Assembly: GCF_002208115.1 (NCBI RefSeq)
Contig: NZ_CP020946.1
Coordinates: forward strand, 3,472,001 to 3,536,000
Length of the DNA: 64,000 bases
Direction of reading: 5' to 3'
Source: Bdellovibrio bacteriovorus
GTDB lineage: Bacteria; Bdellovibrionota; Bdellovibrionia; Bdellovibrionales; Bdellovibrionaceae
The position numbers and the translations under genes were made by a program. The notes beneath the pieces were generated by a model. It did no database searches, was not told the origin of the DNA, and saw nothing but the letters and a program-made list of their open reading frames with translations. Below, in pieces: positions 30,729 to 37,945 of the stretch (its first letter is position 1; every line of letters starts with the position of its first letter).

Positions 30729-31139
30729 ATGTTGAAAGTGACCGCTGAACACCCCGAATTCAAATACATAGAAATTCTGGTCGACGGGGATATTAGTAAG
30801 GATTCCGTTGTACCCCTTCTGAATCTGATACAAAAACGCATTGATGACTGGGGTGAAGTCAGCGTCTTGGAAGAAGTTCGTGACATTGGCAAGATCGAAC
30901 TTGCGGCCTTCTGGAAAGACCTTCGTTTTGGCATAAAAAATCTCAAGAAAATCCCGAAAGCTGCTATAGTTACAGACATCCACTGGGTGAAAAACGTCAG
31001 TAATTTCTTTGATCCGATTGTGGGCACTGACATTGAGGTTTTCACCCGCAAAGAGCTGGATCAGGCCCGTGCCTGGCTGGCGGAAAAGGAACCGGATGAA
31101 GCAACGATCAATAAAGCAAGTGGCCTCCGCAATCCGTGA
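30729..31139 (+). CDS. SpoIIAA-like (STAS-fold) protein
   Basis: The 136-residue protein starts MLKVTAEHPEFKYIEILVDGDISKD and continues with WGEVSVLEEVRDIGKIELAAFWKDLRFG, matching the SpoIIAA-like family of Gram-negatives. These proteins adopt a STAS-type fold and are thought to bind membranes or hydrophobic ligands; the function is unproven. An AAGGAG site supports this start; the open frame runs upstream to 30639. Its 3' end overlaps the pirin gene by 44 bases, so the two are likely co-transcribed. Confidence 0.85.
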   Translation: MLKVTAEHPEFKYIEILVDGDISKDSVVPLLNLIQKRIDDWGEVSVLEEVRDIGKIELAAFWKDLRFGIKNLKKIPKAAIVTDIHWVKNVSNFFDPIVGTDIEVFTRKELDQARAWLAEKEPDEATINKASGLRNP

Positions 31140-31944
31140 GGATATTGACGACCTGATCACCCGACGCGCACTTCCCACCCATCAAGTGCGCATCGTGGAT
31201 CCGTTTTTGTTTTTGAATCATCACGGGCCGCAAACTTACCCTTCACCGAATCACGGTCTGCCTTTTGGCCCGCATCCGCACCGCGGCTTTGAAACCGTGA
31301 CCTTTATTCTGGAAGGCGACATCGCCCATCGTGACAGCGGCGGGCATGAAAGTGTGATCAACGCCGGTGGCGTGCAGTGGATGACCGCCGGGGATGGCCT
31401 GATACATGAAGAAGTGTCTTCAGAAGAATTCATGAAGAAAGGCGGGCCGCTGGAAATCCTGCAACTGTGGGTGAATCTTCCGGCAAAACTCAAACGCACC
31501 AAGCCCAACTACAGGGGCTTGCAGGCCCCGGACATTCCAAAGATCAAAACCGATGACGGCAAAGTGACTGTGGAAGTCGTCTCTGGATCCTGGCTGGGGG
31601 AAAAGGGCGCCTTTGAACCCCTGGTCGACATCCAGTGCCAGTTGCTTCACCTGAAGGCCTCCGCCCAGTTGGATCTGACAGTCTCAGCCCCGCGGAATAT
31701 TTTCTTTTATGTCGTGCGCGGTTCGGTGACCGTCAACGGTCAGACTGCCGAGCGGTTTCAACTGGTTGAGTTTAACAACGACGGTGATACCCTGCGGGTC
31801 AATGCGGAAGAAGATGCTGTGATTCTTTTTGCCCATGCTGATCCTTTCAATGAACCCGTGATTTCCCACGGACCGTTTGTGATGAACACCAAAGCAGAAA
31901 TCATCGAGGCTATCGAGGACTATCAAGCCGGAAAATTCGGCTAA
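31096..31944 (+). CDS. Pirin family protein
   Basis: The 282-residue bicupin has the N-terminal metal site of pirins: His60 and His62 in GPHPHRGFETVTF, His104 and Glu106 in GDGLIHEEVSS. The second cupin (about residues 165-245, DIQCQLLHLKASAQLDLTV) is typical. Bacterial pirins include quercetinases and regulators of metabolic enzymes; the role here is unknown. The start is supported by AAGGA seven bases upstream and gives a 44-base overlap with the SpoIIAA-like gene. The last bases overlap the convergent DUF899 gene by four. Confidence 0.92.
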   Translation: MKQRSIKQVASAIREDIDDLITRRALPTHQVRIVDPFLFLNHHGPQTYPSPNHGLPFGPHPHRGFETVTFILEGDIAHRDSGGHESVINAGGVQWMTAGDGLIHEEVSSEEFMKKGGPLEILQLWVNLPAKLKRTKPNYRGLQAPDIPKIKTDDGKVTVEVVSGSWLGEKGAFEPLVDIQCQLLHLKASAQLDLTVSAPRNIFFYVVRGSVTVNGQTAERFQLVEFNNDGDTLRVNAEEDAVILFAHADPFNEPVISHGPFVMNTKAEIIEAIEDYQAGKFG

Positions 31945-32555
31945 AGACTGAGGTTCATGCCTCCATCGTCCATTCTTTCAGGACGGCTCCAGTAATGGTA
32001 CTGGGGCGTCCATTCATCCATGCCGATACCGGCCAGACTGAGCAGACTCCACACCGGACAGAATGTGTCCCCCGGCCCCACCACACTGCTGTTCTTTTTA
32101 AAGATGCGCTCCCCGCGCCGCTCATAGTACACCAGGCCCGGCATATTGTTTTTTCCCGGCACTACACTTTGTTCCCGGATGTAAAGTCCCCCACCGTGGG
32201 AAACCATATTAAAGCGCCAGCCCCGATCATTGGCAAAACGCCGCTGTATTTCAGGAGGATCTTTTGAAAACATCACCACGGCGAACTGTTCTTCCAGCGC
32301 CGGTAAAAAAGCATTGTAACCATCCGCCCACATTGTGCATGAACGACAACCCTGCCCCATATTGTGAATGGCCAGCAACCGATCCTTGCCATCGAAAAGA
32401 TCACGCAAGGTCACTTCTCCGTGAAGGTTTTTGAAAATGTAGTTTTTGACTTCCAATGGTGGATTTTCTTTTCTTAAGACTTCAAGACGGCGCTGCAAAC
32501 GATAAATGTCGTTTTCAAGTTTTTGAATTTCGCCCAGAGGATTTTCATTCAACAT
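31941..32555 (-). CDS. DUF899-type thioredoxin-like protein
   Basis: The 204-residue protein has a coiled N-terminal helix (EIQKLENDIYRLQRRLEVLRKE), then a thioredoxin-like core with Cys70-x-x-Cys73 in MGQGCRSCTMWADGYNAFLPAL, and a conserved C-terminal block FCPVWSLLSLAGIGMDEWTPQYHYW. The DUF899 family is widespread and probably redox active, but no substrate is established. An AGGGGGCG site precedes the ATG. It converges on pirin with a four-base overlap. Confidence 0.87.
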   Translation of the reverse strand: MLNENPLGEIQKLENDIYRLQRRLEVLRKENPPLEVKNYIFKNLHGEVTLRDLFDGKDRLLAIHNMGQGCRSCTMWADGYNAFLPALEEQFAVVMFSKDPPEIQRRFANDRGWRFNMVSHGGGLYIREQSVVPGKNNMPGLVYYERRGERIFKKNSSVVGPGDTFCPVWSLLSLAGIGMDEWTPQYHYWSRPERMDDGGMNLSL

Positions 32556-32617
32556 AAACGCCCCCTGCCTTCATTCTAGTTACAGTGGAAGTTTTTGTCC
32601 GCGTGTATTCCGTCAGG

Positions 32618-33520
32618 TTATGACGTGATCTTACTGCCAAGGATCCGGACAATCTGCAGAAGGTTTTCCGGAACCTCTTGTCGATCCTCAATGCTCCAGG
32701 CGGCTGACAGCATCGAATAGCAGAATGTCCATCCCAAAATACGATAAGGATCCATCGCAAGCTCGCGATAAAGAATGTCCAGACGCTGATCAAGAATCTT
32801 TTCCAGTGGTTGTCCTGAAGGATAACAATCCAGCGGATTTGAAATCATCGCCCCGACTTCAAAGGCCGGGTCACCCACATATCCATGTGGATCAATGACC
32901 TTCCAGCCGTCGGCAGAAGCCAGAATATTGTCATGATGAAGGTCCCCGTGTAAAAGCACATCGCGCGGAGCCGTCATACAAAGTTCGTCATAAAGAACGG
33001 CTACCAGTAGCACCAGCTCTGAAGAAAGTCTTCCGTGCAACAGTGACAGTGTCGGCAGGAAGTCGCGCACATGCTTGTAAGGCAGGGTCCCCGCGGGCCG
33101 CTCTTTACCCAAAGACCGGATCATTTGCGCAATCACTGACGTGGCTTCGCCATCTTTACCGGCCTTCACCAGTGATTTCAGTGAACTGCCCGGTGACACC
33201 ATCTGCATCATAAAAGCTCTTTGATCCGACTCCACCGCCAGCACTGCCGGAGTGACTTCGGAATAGTATTTAAGCCATTGCAGCTCTTTATCCAGAATTC
33301 CATCAGGACAAAGTACTTTGAGCACCACAGGATTTTTTTGCGCATTGGTGCGCGCATATCCCACGAAGTTATAAGAAAGATCTTCGGCGTGCCCGGTGAT
33401 CGTCAGATCCCAGCGTTCACAAAGCCCGCGCAACAAAGACGGAAGGCCTTGCAGCCACTCTTCGCCAGCAATACCAAAAGTGTCGCGGATGTTTTTCACA
33501 AACGGTGCGGGAAAATTCAT
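32618..33520 (-). CDS. Aminoglycoside phosphotransferase APH(6)/hydroxyurea kinase-like protein
   Basis: The 300-residue kinase-fold protein shows Lys68 in VVLKVL, the Brenner motif LLHGDLHHDNIL (191-198 core, catalytic Asp193, Asn198) and the metal-binding IDPHG with Asp210. The PHGYVGDPAFEVGAMISNPL segment places it with the streptomycin 6-kinase/hydroxyurea phosphotransferase family. Chromosomal members often have unknown natural substrates, so resistance should not be assumed. No mobile element or other resistance gene is adjacent, and composition is like its neighbours. The ribosome-binding site is weak. Confidence 0.83.
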   Translation of the reverse strand: MNFPAPFVKNIRDTFGIAGEEWLQGLPSLLRGLCERWDLTITGHAEDLSYNFVGYARTNAQKNPVVLKVLCPDGILDKELQWLKYYSEVTPAVLAVESDQRAFMMQMVSPGSSLKSLVKAGKDGEATSVIAQMIRSLGKERPAGTLPYKHVRDFLPTLSLLHGRLSSELVLLVAVLYDELCMTAPRDVLLHGDLHHDNILASADGWKVIDPHGYVGDPAFEVGAMISNPLDCYPSGQPLEKILDQRLDILYRELAMDPYRILGWTFCYSMLSAAWSIEDRQEVPENLLQIVRILGSKITS

Positions 33521-33634
33521 ACTATTGACTCTGGCACAGCGCTTCGGAAAAAGTAAGCAGGTACCTTTTGGACCTTGATCCAGATTGGGAGAGGGGCTTT
33601 TGACTTAAGACAGGAACGCGCCCAGCCTGAATTC

Positions 33635-34501
33635 ATGCTAGAAATGATTCTGTCTTTATTTCTGATGACGAAAGCCGCTCCTGCAAGCAATTACGTGAGT
33701 GTGACTGACACTCTTCGCCGCATTGTTCAGGAAAATCCCACCAACGCTCAATGGATCGATATCGGTCAGTCTGATTCCGGTCAGATGATCTCGGGTCTTA
33801 AAATCGGAAACGGTGAAATTGCCGATCTGATTGTTGCCACTCACCACGGGAACGAGTACGGCTCCACCGCCGTGGCCCTGGGTGCGGCCGAAGCCTTTGC
33901 CAGAAATCCGATTCCGGGTCACACCGTTTACGTCATTCCGGTTCTGAATATTTCCGGCTACAACTCCCGCAACCGTTACGAGCGCACCTCCAGCGGATCT
34001 GTGGATCCCAACCGTGATTATCCAGGCCCTTGTGTGAACGGCGCCTCTCACCGCTCCAAGGCCACCAAAGCTTTGGCGGAGTTCCTGGAAAAAGCCAACA
34101 TCGTCAGCTCCGCCACCTTGCACACCCACTGGCCGGCCGTTCTTTATCCATGGGGCTTCTCAACCCGTGACACGGAAACCGCCTATGACAGCACCTTCAT
34201 CGGTCTTTCCAAAGATGCCGTCGTGGAAAGCGGTTATCAGGTTGGAAATTCCAAAGAGCTTCTTTACGCCGCCGATGGCGCCTTTGAAGATTACGCTTAT
34301 TGGAAGCACGGCGTATGGTCATTGCTCTTTGAAATGGGCACGACTCATTCTCCGTCCCAGAATCAGATGAAACAAATGATTGACGTAAACGTTCCGGGCC
34401 TTCGCCGCTTCTTTGAAAACGCGCCTAAAGAGCGCGCTCAGAATCATGCCTTTACCGGCAAATGTGACAAGAGCTCCCGTCAAAGAGAGCACTTGGAATA
34501 G
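33635..34501 (+). CDS. M14-family zinc carboxypeptidase, exported
   Basis: From the chosen start the product has 288 residues with a short signal peptide (LEMILSLFLMTKAAPAS). Zinc and catalytic residues of M14 are present: His71-x-x-Glu74 in THHGNEYGS, His163 in TLHTHWP, the substrate-binding Asn-Arg in SVDPNRDYPG and Glu233 in LLFEMGTTHSP. It probably trims C-terminal residues of peptides or, as some M14 enzymes do, of wall peptides in the periplasm. The start is uncertain: the frame is open from a TTG at 33575, and neither ATG (33635, 33644) has a good ribosome-binding site. Confidence 0.85.
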   Translation: MLEMILSLFLMTKAAPASNYVSVTDTLRRIVQENPTNAQWIDIGQSDSGQMISGLKIGNGEIADLIVATHHGNEYGSTAVALGAAEAFARNPIPGHTVYVIPVLNISGYNSRNRYERTSSGSVDPNRDYPGPCVNGASHRSKATKALAEFLEKANIVSSATLHTHWPAVLYPWGFSTRDTETAYDSTFIGLSKDAVVESGYQVGNSKELLYAADGAFEDYAYWKHGVWSLLFEMGTTHSPSQNQMKQMIDVNVPGLRRFFENAPKERAQNHAFTGKCDKSSRQREHLE

Positions 34502-34507
34502 TCCTGT

Positions 34508-35488
34508 TTAGCGGGCCGTCAGCACAATTTTTCCAGTGTGCTGACTGGCTTCCATCATCGCATGGGCCTCTGCGGCCTGTTCCAGCTTAAGAACTTTGTA
34601 AATCACCGGGCGCATTTGATTTTTATTCAGCAGCGGCCAGATATTTTTCAGCAAAGCATCGGCAATACGGGATTTTTCCGCCACCGGACGCGCACGCAAG
34701 GTTGAACCCGTCAAAGTCAGTCGCTTAAACATCACTTTGCGCAAATCCAGTTCCACCTTCGCCCCCTGCAAAGTGGCGATCTGCACCAGCCGTCCCTGCA
34801 TCGCCAGCGCCTCAATGTTTCGGGCGAAATAATCTCCACCCACCATATCCAGAATGACATCCACACCTTTATCCGCCGTCAGTGTTTTCACCACGCTGAC
34901 AAAGTCCTCTTCCTTGTAAAGGATCACCCTTTCAGCGCCCAGATCCAGACACGTCTGCACGGATTCTTTTTTTCCCACCGTCGTAAAGACCCGAACCCCC
35001 AAAGACGCCGCCATCTGAATCGCCGTGGTGCCGATGCCTCCGGCCCCGCCGTGAATCAAAACGGTCTCGCCTTTTTGCAGACGCCCACTTTCAAACAGAT
35101 TCGTCCAGACAGTAAAGAAGGTTTCCGGCAATGCCGCAGCCTCTGTCACACTCATGCCTTCAGGAATCGGCAAACACTGCCCTTCCGGCGCCGCCACATA
35201 TTCGGCATAACCCCCACCGGTGACCAGCGCACAAACCATGTCGCCCACTTTCCAGCGAGTGACCTCCGCGCCAACGGCGATGACTTTGCCCGCCACTTCA
35301 AGCCCCGGAATATCCGACGCCCCTGGAGGAGGCGGATAAGATCCCTGTCTTTGCGCGCAGTCGGGACGATTCACGCCGCTGGCATGAATCTCAATCAACA
35401 CCTCGGTGGCAGCCGGTTCAGGCTTTGGACGCTCACGCACTTTCAAAACTTCAGGTCCGCCGGGCTGGGTGATTTCAATAACACGCAT
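34508..35488 (-). CDS. Zinc-independent quinone oxidoreductase (MDR superfamily, PIG3-like)
   Basis: The 326-residue NADPH enzyme has MRVIEITQPGGPEVLKV at its start, the GVNRPDCAQRQGSYPPPPGASDIPGLEVAG block and the nucleotide motif HGGAGGIGTTAIQMA near residue 150. It lacks the structural zinc cysteines, as expected for QOR/PIG3 members, which reduce quinones and reactive enones. An AAGGAG site precedes the chosen ATG; the frame extends to 35542 without support. It may share a divergent promoter with the small secreted protein gene. Confidence 0.9.
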   Translation of the reverse strand: MRVIEITQPGGPEVLKVRERPKPEPAATEVLIEIHASGVNRPDCAQRQGSYPPPPGASDIPGLEVAGKVIAVGAEVTRWKVGDMVCALVTGGGYAEYVAAPEGQCLPIPEGMSVTEAAALPETFFTVWTNLFESGRLQKGETVLIHGGAGGIGTTAIQMAASLGVRVFTTVGKKESVQTCLDLGAERVILYKEEDFVSVVKTLTADKGVDVILDMVGGDYFARNIEALAMQGRLVQIATLQGAKVELDLRKVMFKRLTLTGSTLRARPVAEKSRIADALLKNIWPLLNKNQMRPVIYKVLKLEQAAEAHAMMEASQHTGKIVLTAR

Positions 35489-35613
35489 GATTGACTCCTT
35501 CTGGGATTCATTCAAAATGCGCCCGGCTTTTTCCGTCGTCAAGACTTTGAAACTGGGCCATAGACCAGTTGCCGGGCGTTAAGCCCGAAGGCCTGAAACA
35601 CGATAAGATTTAT

Positions 35614-35994
35614 ATGAGAATCTTGCTGCTGGGATTAATCATCACAAGTGCTGTCACGGCTGGAGCTGAAGAAAGTTCCGTCTACACCTGCCGCTTTGAC
35701 GGCGAGTACGGAAACTTTTCATCCATTCGCATGAAGAAATATTTCGATCCTGCGGAAAACATGCAGATGGGCAAAATCGATCTGCTGCAAAATCTGGTGG
35801 TGGTGGAAAGCACGCCGGCCCGGGTTTATCAGATTCCTCTTCTGGACAATCAAACCTACGTTCAACTGTGGAACTCCAAAGACATCCGCGTCGATGCGCA
35901 GCTTTCCTACTCACAAGGTGGCCGTGAATTCAAAGCCACCTACACCAAGAATGAGGAAAAGAAAGCTCTCGTCTGCCGAGAGCTTCGCGATTAA
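35614..35994 (+). CDS. Small secreted protein of unknown function
   Basis: The 126-residue product begins with a clear signal peptide (MRILLLGLIITSAVTAGA, cleavage near AGA-EES), so the mature protein of about 108 residues should be periplasmic or secreted. The mature part has two cysteines (CRF and VCRE), one near each end, that could form a disulfide, and is mostly beta-strand by pattern. I do not recognise a family. It is short and compact, and its end overlaps the convergent rnk gene by four bases. The ribosome-binding site is poor; the frame is open from 35569. Confidence 0.75.
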   Translation: MRILLLGLIITSAVTAGAEESSVYTCRFDGEYGNFSSIRMKKYFDPAENMQMGKIDLLQNLVVVESTPARVYQIPLLDNQTYVQLWNSKDIRVDAQLSYSQGGREFKATYTKNEEKKALVCRELRD

Positions 35995-36401
35995 AGATCG
36001 AAGTTGCCTGAGGCTTCCGGCTGGAAGGTCACGGCCTGCACTTTCAGCTTCTTGCTTTGACCGTTAGGAAGCTTCCAGTTGATCTCCTGACCAACACTCA
36101 AGCCCAAAAGCGCAATCCCCACCGGCGCCAGAATCGACAAGCGTCCTTCTTCCAGTTTTGCATCCTGCGGATACACCAAAGTCATTTCACTTTCCTGACC
36201 GGAAGCTTCATCCAGGAATTGCACGCGGGAATTCATGGTCACGACATTTTTAGGGATTTCTTTTTGCGCGATCACATTGGCGCGGCTGAGCTCTTCTTCC
36301 AAAGCTTCAGCAAAAGGACCTTCCACCTGAGAAACCAAAGCGGACAGACGATGGAAATCCTGATCAGTAATAAGAATGCGAGGTTCTGTGTTGTTGTTCA
36401 T
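35991..36401 (-). CDS. rnk: Rnk-type GreA/GreB C-terminal-domain protein
   Basis: The 136-residue protein has a short N-terminal helical region (FHRLSALVSQVEGPFAEALEEELSRANVI) and a C-terminal FKBP-like GreA/B domain with VVTMNSRVQFLDE, LVYPQDA, and ILAPVGIALLGLSVGQEINWKLPNG. This matches Rnk, which binds RNA polymerase near the secondary channel and was named a regulator of nucleoside diphosphate kinase. It lacks the long coiled coil and acidic tip needed for transcript cleavage. An AGGAGG site precedes the ATG. Confidence 0.9.
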   Translation of the reverse strand: MNNNTEPRILITDQDFHRLSALVSQVEGPFAEALEEELSRANVIAQKEIPKNVVTMNSRVQFLDEASGQESEMTLVYPQDAKLEEGRLSILAPVGIALLGLSVGQEINWKLPNGQSKKLKVQAVTFQPEASGNFDL

Positions 36402-36485
36402 AACTCCTCCTAAAGGAATAAGAGCTGTTGTTAAGTTGATTTGATTTTTAAAAATGCGGGGAACGAAAAGGTAAAACTAGGCCTT

Positions 36486-36504
36486 CAGCAGAATTTCTCT
36501 GCTG
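36486..36504. promoter_or_regulatory. Hairpin in the rnk upstream spacer
   Basis: CAGCAGA (36486-36492) and TCTGCTG (36498-36504) form a perfect 7-bp stem with a 5-base loop. It could be an operator or part of the rnk leader. The spacer of about 210 bases otherwise shows no gene. Confidence 0.35.
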
Positions 36505-36561
36505 CAACAGAATCTCAGAATAAGATTTGCGAATGTTGCGCGGCTCATTAAGTCATTAAAC

Positions 36562-36594
36562 CGCACTCAGGCCGCTTTTTCAAGGTCGAGTGCG
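36562..36594 (-). terminator. Possible terminator of the phnD-like gene
   Basis: CGCACTC (36562-36568) and GAGTGCG (36588-36594) pair as a 7-bp stem with a 19-base loop about 20 bases after the phnD-like stop on the minus strand. It is followed only by GGTTTAAT, so it would be weak. Confidence 0.4.
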
Positions 36595-36614
36595 AAAAGA
36601 CTGTAAGTCACTGA

Positions 36615-37508
36615 TTACTTTGCGGGTTCTTGAACCTGCTGGCTCATTTCCAAAAGAATTTTACGGGCCTTTTCATAGTCCTTGTCCGAACAATCCTTGA
36701 ATCCCTCCAGGTGATAGAGGTTTTTCAGGGCCTTCGCTCCTTCTGGAGTGGACGGGAAGCTTTTCAGAGCGGCGATCAGACGGGCACTGAGATCCGCCGG
36801 AAAGTCCTTGCGAAAGACAACCGGATCGCTGGGAATGGATTCAGTCTTTTGAACAATACGAACCTTTTCATAAACATCAGGAAACTGCGATTTGACCAGC
36901 CGGCGCGCGTCCTGGGGAATGCCGTCCTCTGATGGAGTGTGATACGTGGCCCCGGCATCCACACGTCCCTGATAAACCATCATCACCACGCTGTCGTGTT
37001 TACCGGCAAAAACAGTGTCGCCCAGTTTGATATTCTGATCCTTGAAAAGTTTCGCCGGAAGAATATAGCCGGAGGTGGAAGCCGGATCGACATAAGCAAA
37101 CTTCTTACCCTGCAGATCGTTCACACTTTTGATTCCGGGATCGGCAGTGATGATCTGACCCCAGTATTCAGAGATGCCGCGGTTCACACCAATCAGCTTG
37201 GCCTGAGCCCCGTACTTGTCGTGAGCCAGCACATAGCCGAACGTATTTAAGATCGCCACATCCACGCGCTGCGAGCCAATAGCTTCTACCACGGCGACAT
37301 AACTGACCGGCACCTGCATGCGCACATGCAAACCGGACTTTTCCAGAATCCACTTTTCCAGCAGCTTCCCGTTTTCCATAAGCACAGCCGAATCCTGGCC
37401 TGGAACCAGTGCAAACTGAATAGGCTTTTCACGGCTTCCCAGCTCCTTTTGTGACGTGCATGTAATCAAAAGAAACGGGAACAGGACGACAAGAAAAAAC
37501 TTCAACAA
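36615..37508 (-). CDS. PhnD-type periplasmic binding lipoprotein
   Basis: The 297-residue protein has a signal peptide with lipobox ending ITC (about residue 17), then the phosphate/phosphonate-binding family core: FALVPGQDS, ALLNTFGY-like AILNTFGYVLA, VNDLQGKKFAYVDPASTSGYILP, and DAGATYHTPSED. The best start is TTG at 37508, seven bases after AGGAG; the longer frame from a TTG at 37565 has no such site. No phn permease or ATPase genes are beside it. Instead it is divergent from HPt, hybrid kinase and receiver genes, so it may serve as a ligand-binding input to that system rather than in transport. Confidence 0.87.
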   Translation of the reverse strand: MLKFFLVVLFPFLLITCTSQKELGSREKPIQFALVPGQDSAVLMENGKLLEKWILEKSGLHVRMQVPVSYVAVVEAIGSQRVDVAILNTFGYVLAHDKYGAQAKLIGVNRGISEYWGQIITADPGIKSVNDLQGKKFAYVDPASTSGYILPAKLFKDQNIKLGDTVFAGKHDSVVMMVYQGRVDAGATYHTPSEDGIPQDARRLVKSQFPDVYEKVRIVQKTESIPSDPVVFRKDFPADLSARLIAALKSFPSTPEGAKALKNLYHLEGFKDCSDKDYEKARKILLEMSQQVQEPAK

Positions 37509-37633
37509 GGCGCTTCTCCTCACAGATTTCTCATCGAATTTACTCTTGGTATTAAATGTATGCAATAAACACTGTCATAAACTAATATGAATTGTAAACC
37601 TGAGCAGTTTTCGAGGATAAGGAGGGCATGGAA

Positions 37634-37939
37634 ATGTCTAAGGTTAAGGTTGAAATCGATGCTGATCTACAAGATCTGATTCCTCAGTTTATTGAGAATC
37701 GGAAGAAGGACATTGAGTCCCTTAGCGCTCTCGTGGAGAAAAACGATCTCCAGTCTATCGCGCAAATGGCTCACAAGATCAAAGGTGCTGCTGCAGGATA
37801 CGGCTTTGCCGAACTCAGCGACCTTGCCGCGCAAATGGAAGTTGCCGCGAAGAAAAACGACGCAACCCCCTTGCCTGAACTTGTGAAGAAGATGCGCATT
37901 CACTTTCTGAATATCGAGATTCATTACGTCCCGATGTAG
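37634..37939 (+). CDS. Histidine phosphotransfer (HPt) protein
   Basis: The 101-residue all-helical protein has the HPt signature AHKIKGAAAGYGFAELSDLAAQME, with phospho-accepting His47 (from this start). It relays phosphate between receivers. The ATG at 37634 is eight bases from GGAGG; the ATG at 37628 is too close. The hybrid kinase gene begins six bases after the stop, and a receiver gene follows that, giving all parts of a phosphorelay: kinase, internal receiver, HPt and output receiver. Confidence 0.93.
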   Translation: MSKVKVEIDADLQDLIPQFIENRKKDIESLSALVEKNDLQSIAQMAHKIKGAAAGYGFAELSDLAAQMEVAAKKNDATPLPELVKKMRIHFLNIEIHYVPM

Positions 37940-37945
37940 GAGCCT

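Noticed and set aside
32618-33520. Acquired streptomycin-resistance gene
   Set aside because: The kinase is divergent, has no mobile element nearby and its composition matches the neighbours, so a chromosomal kinase of unknown substrate is more likely.
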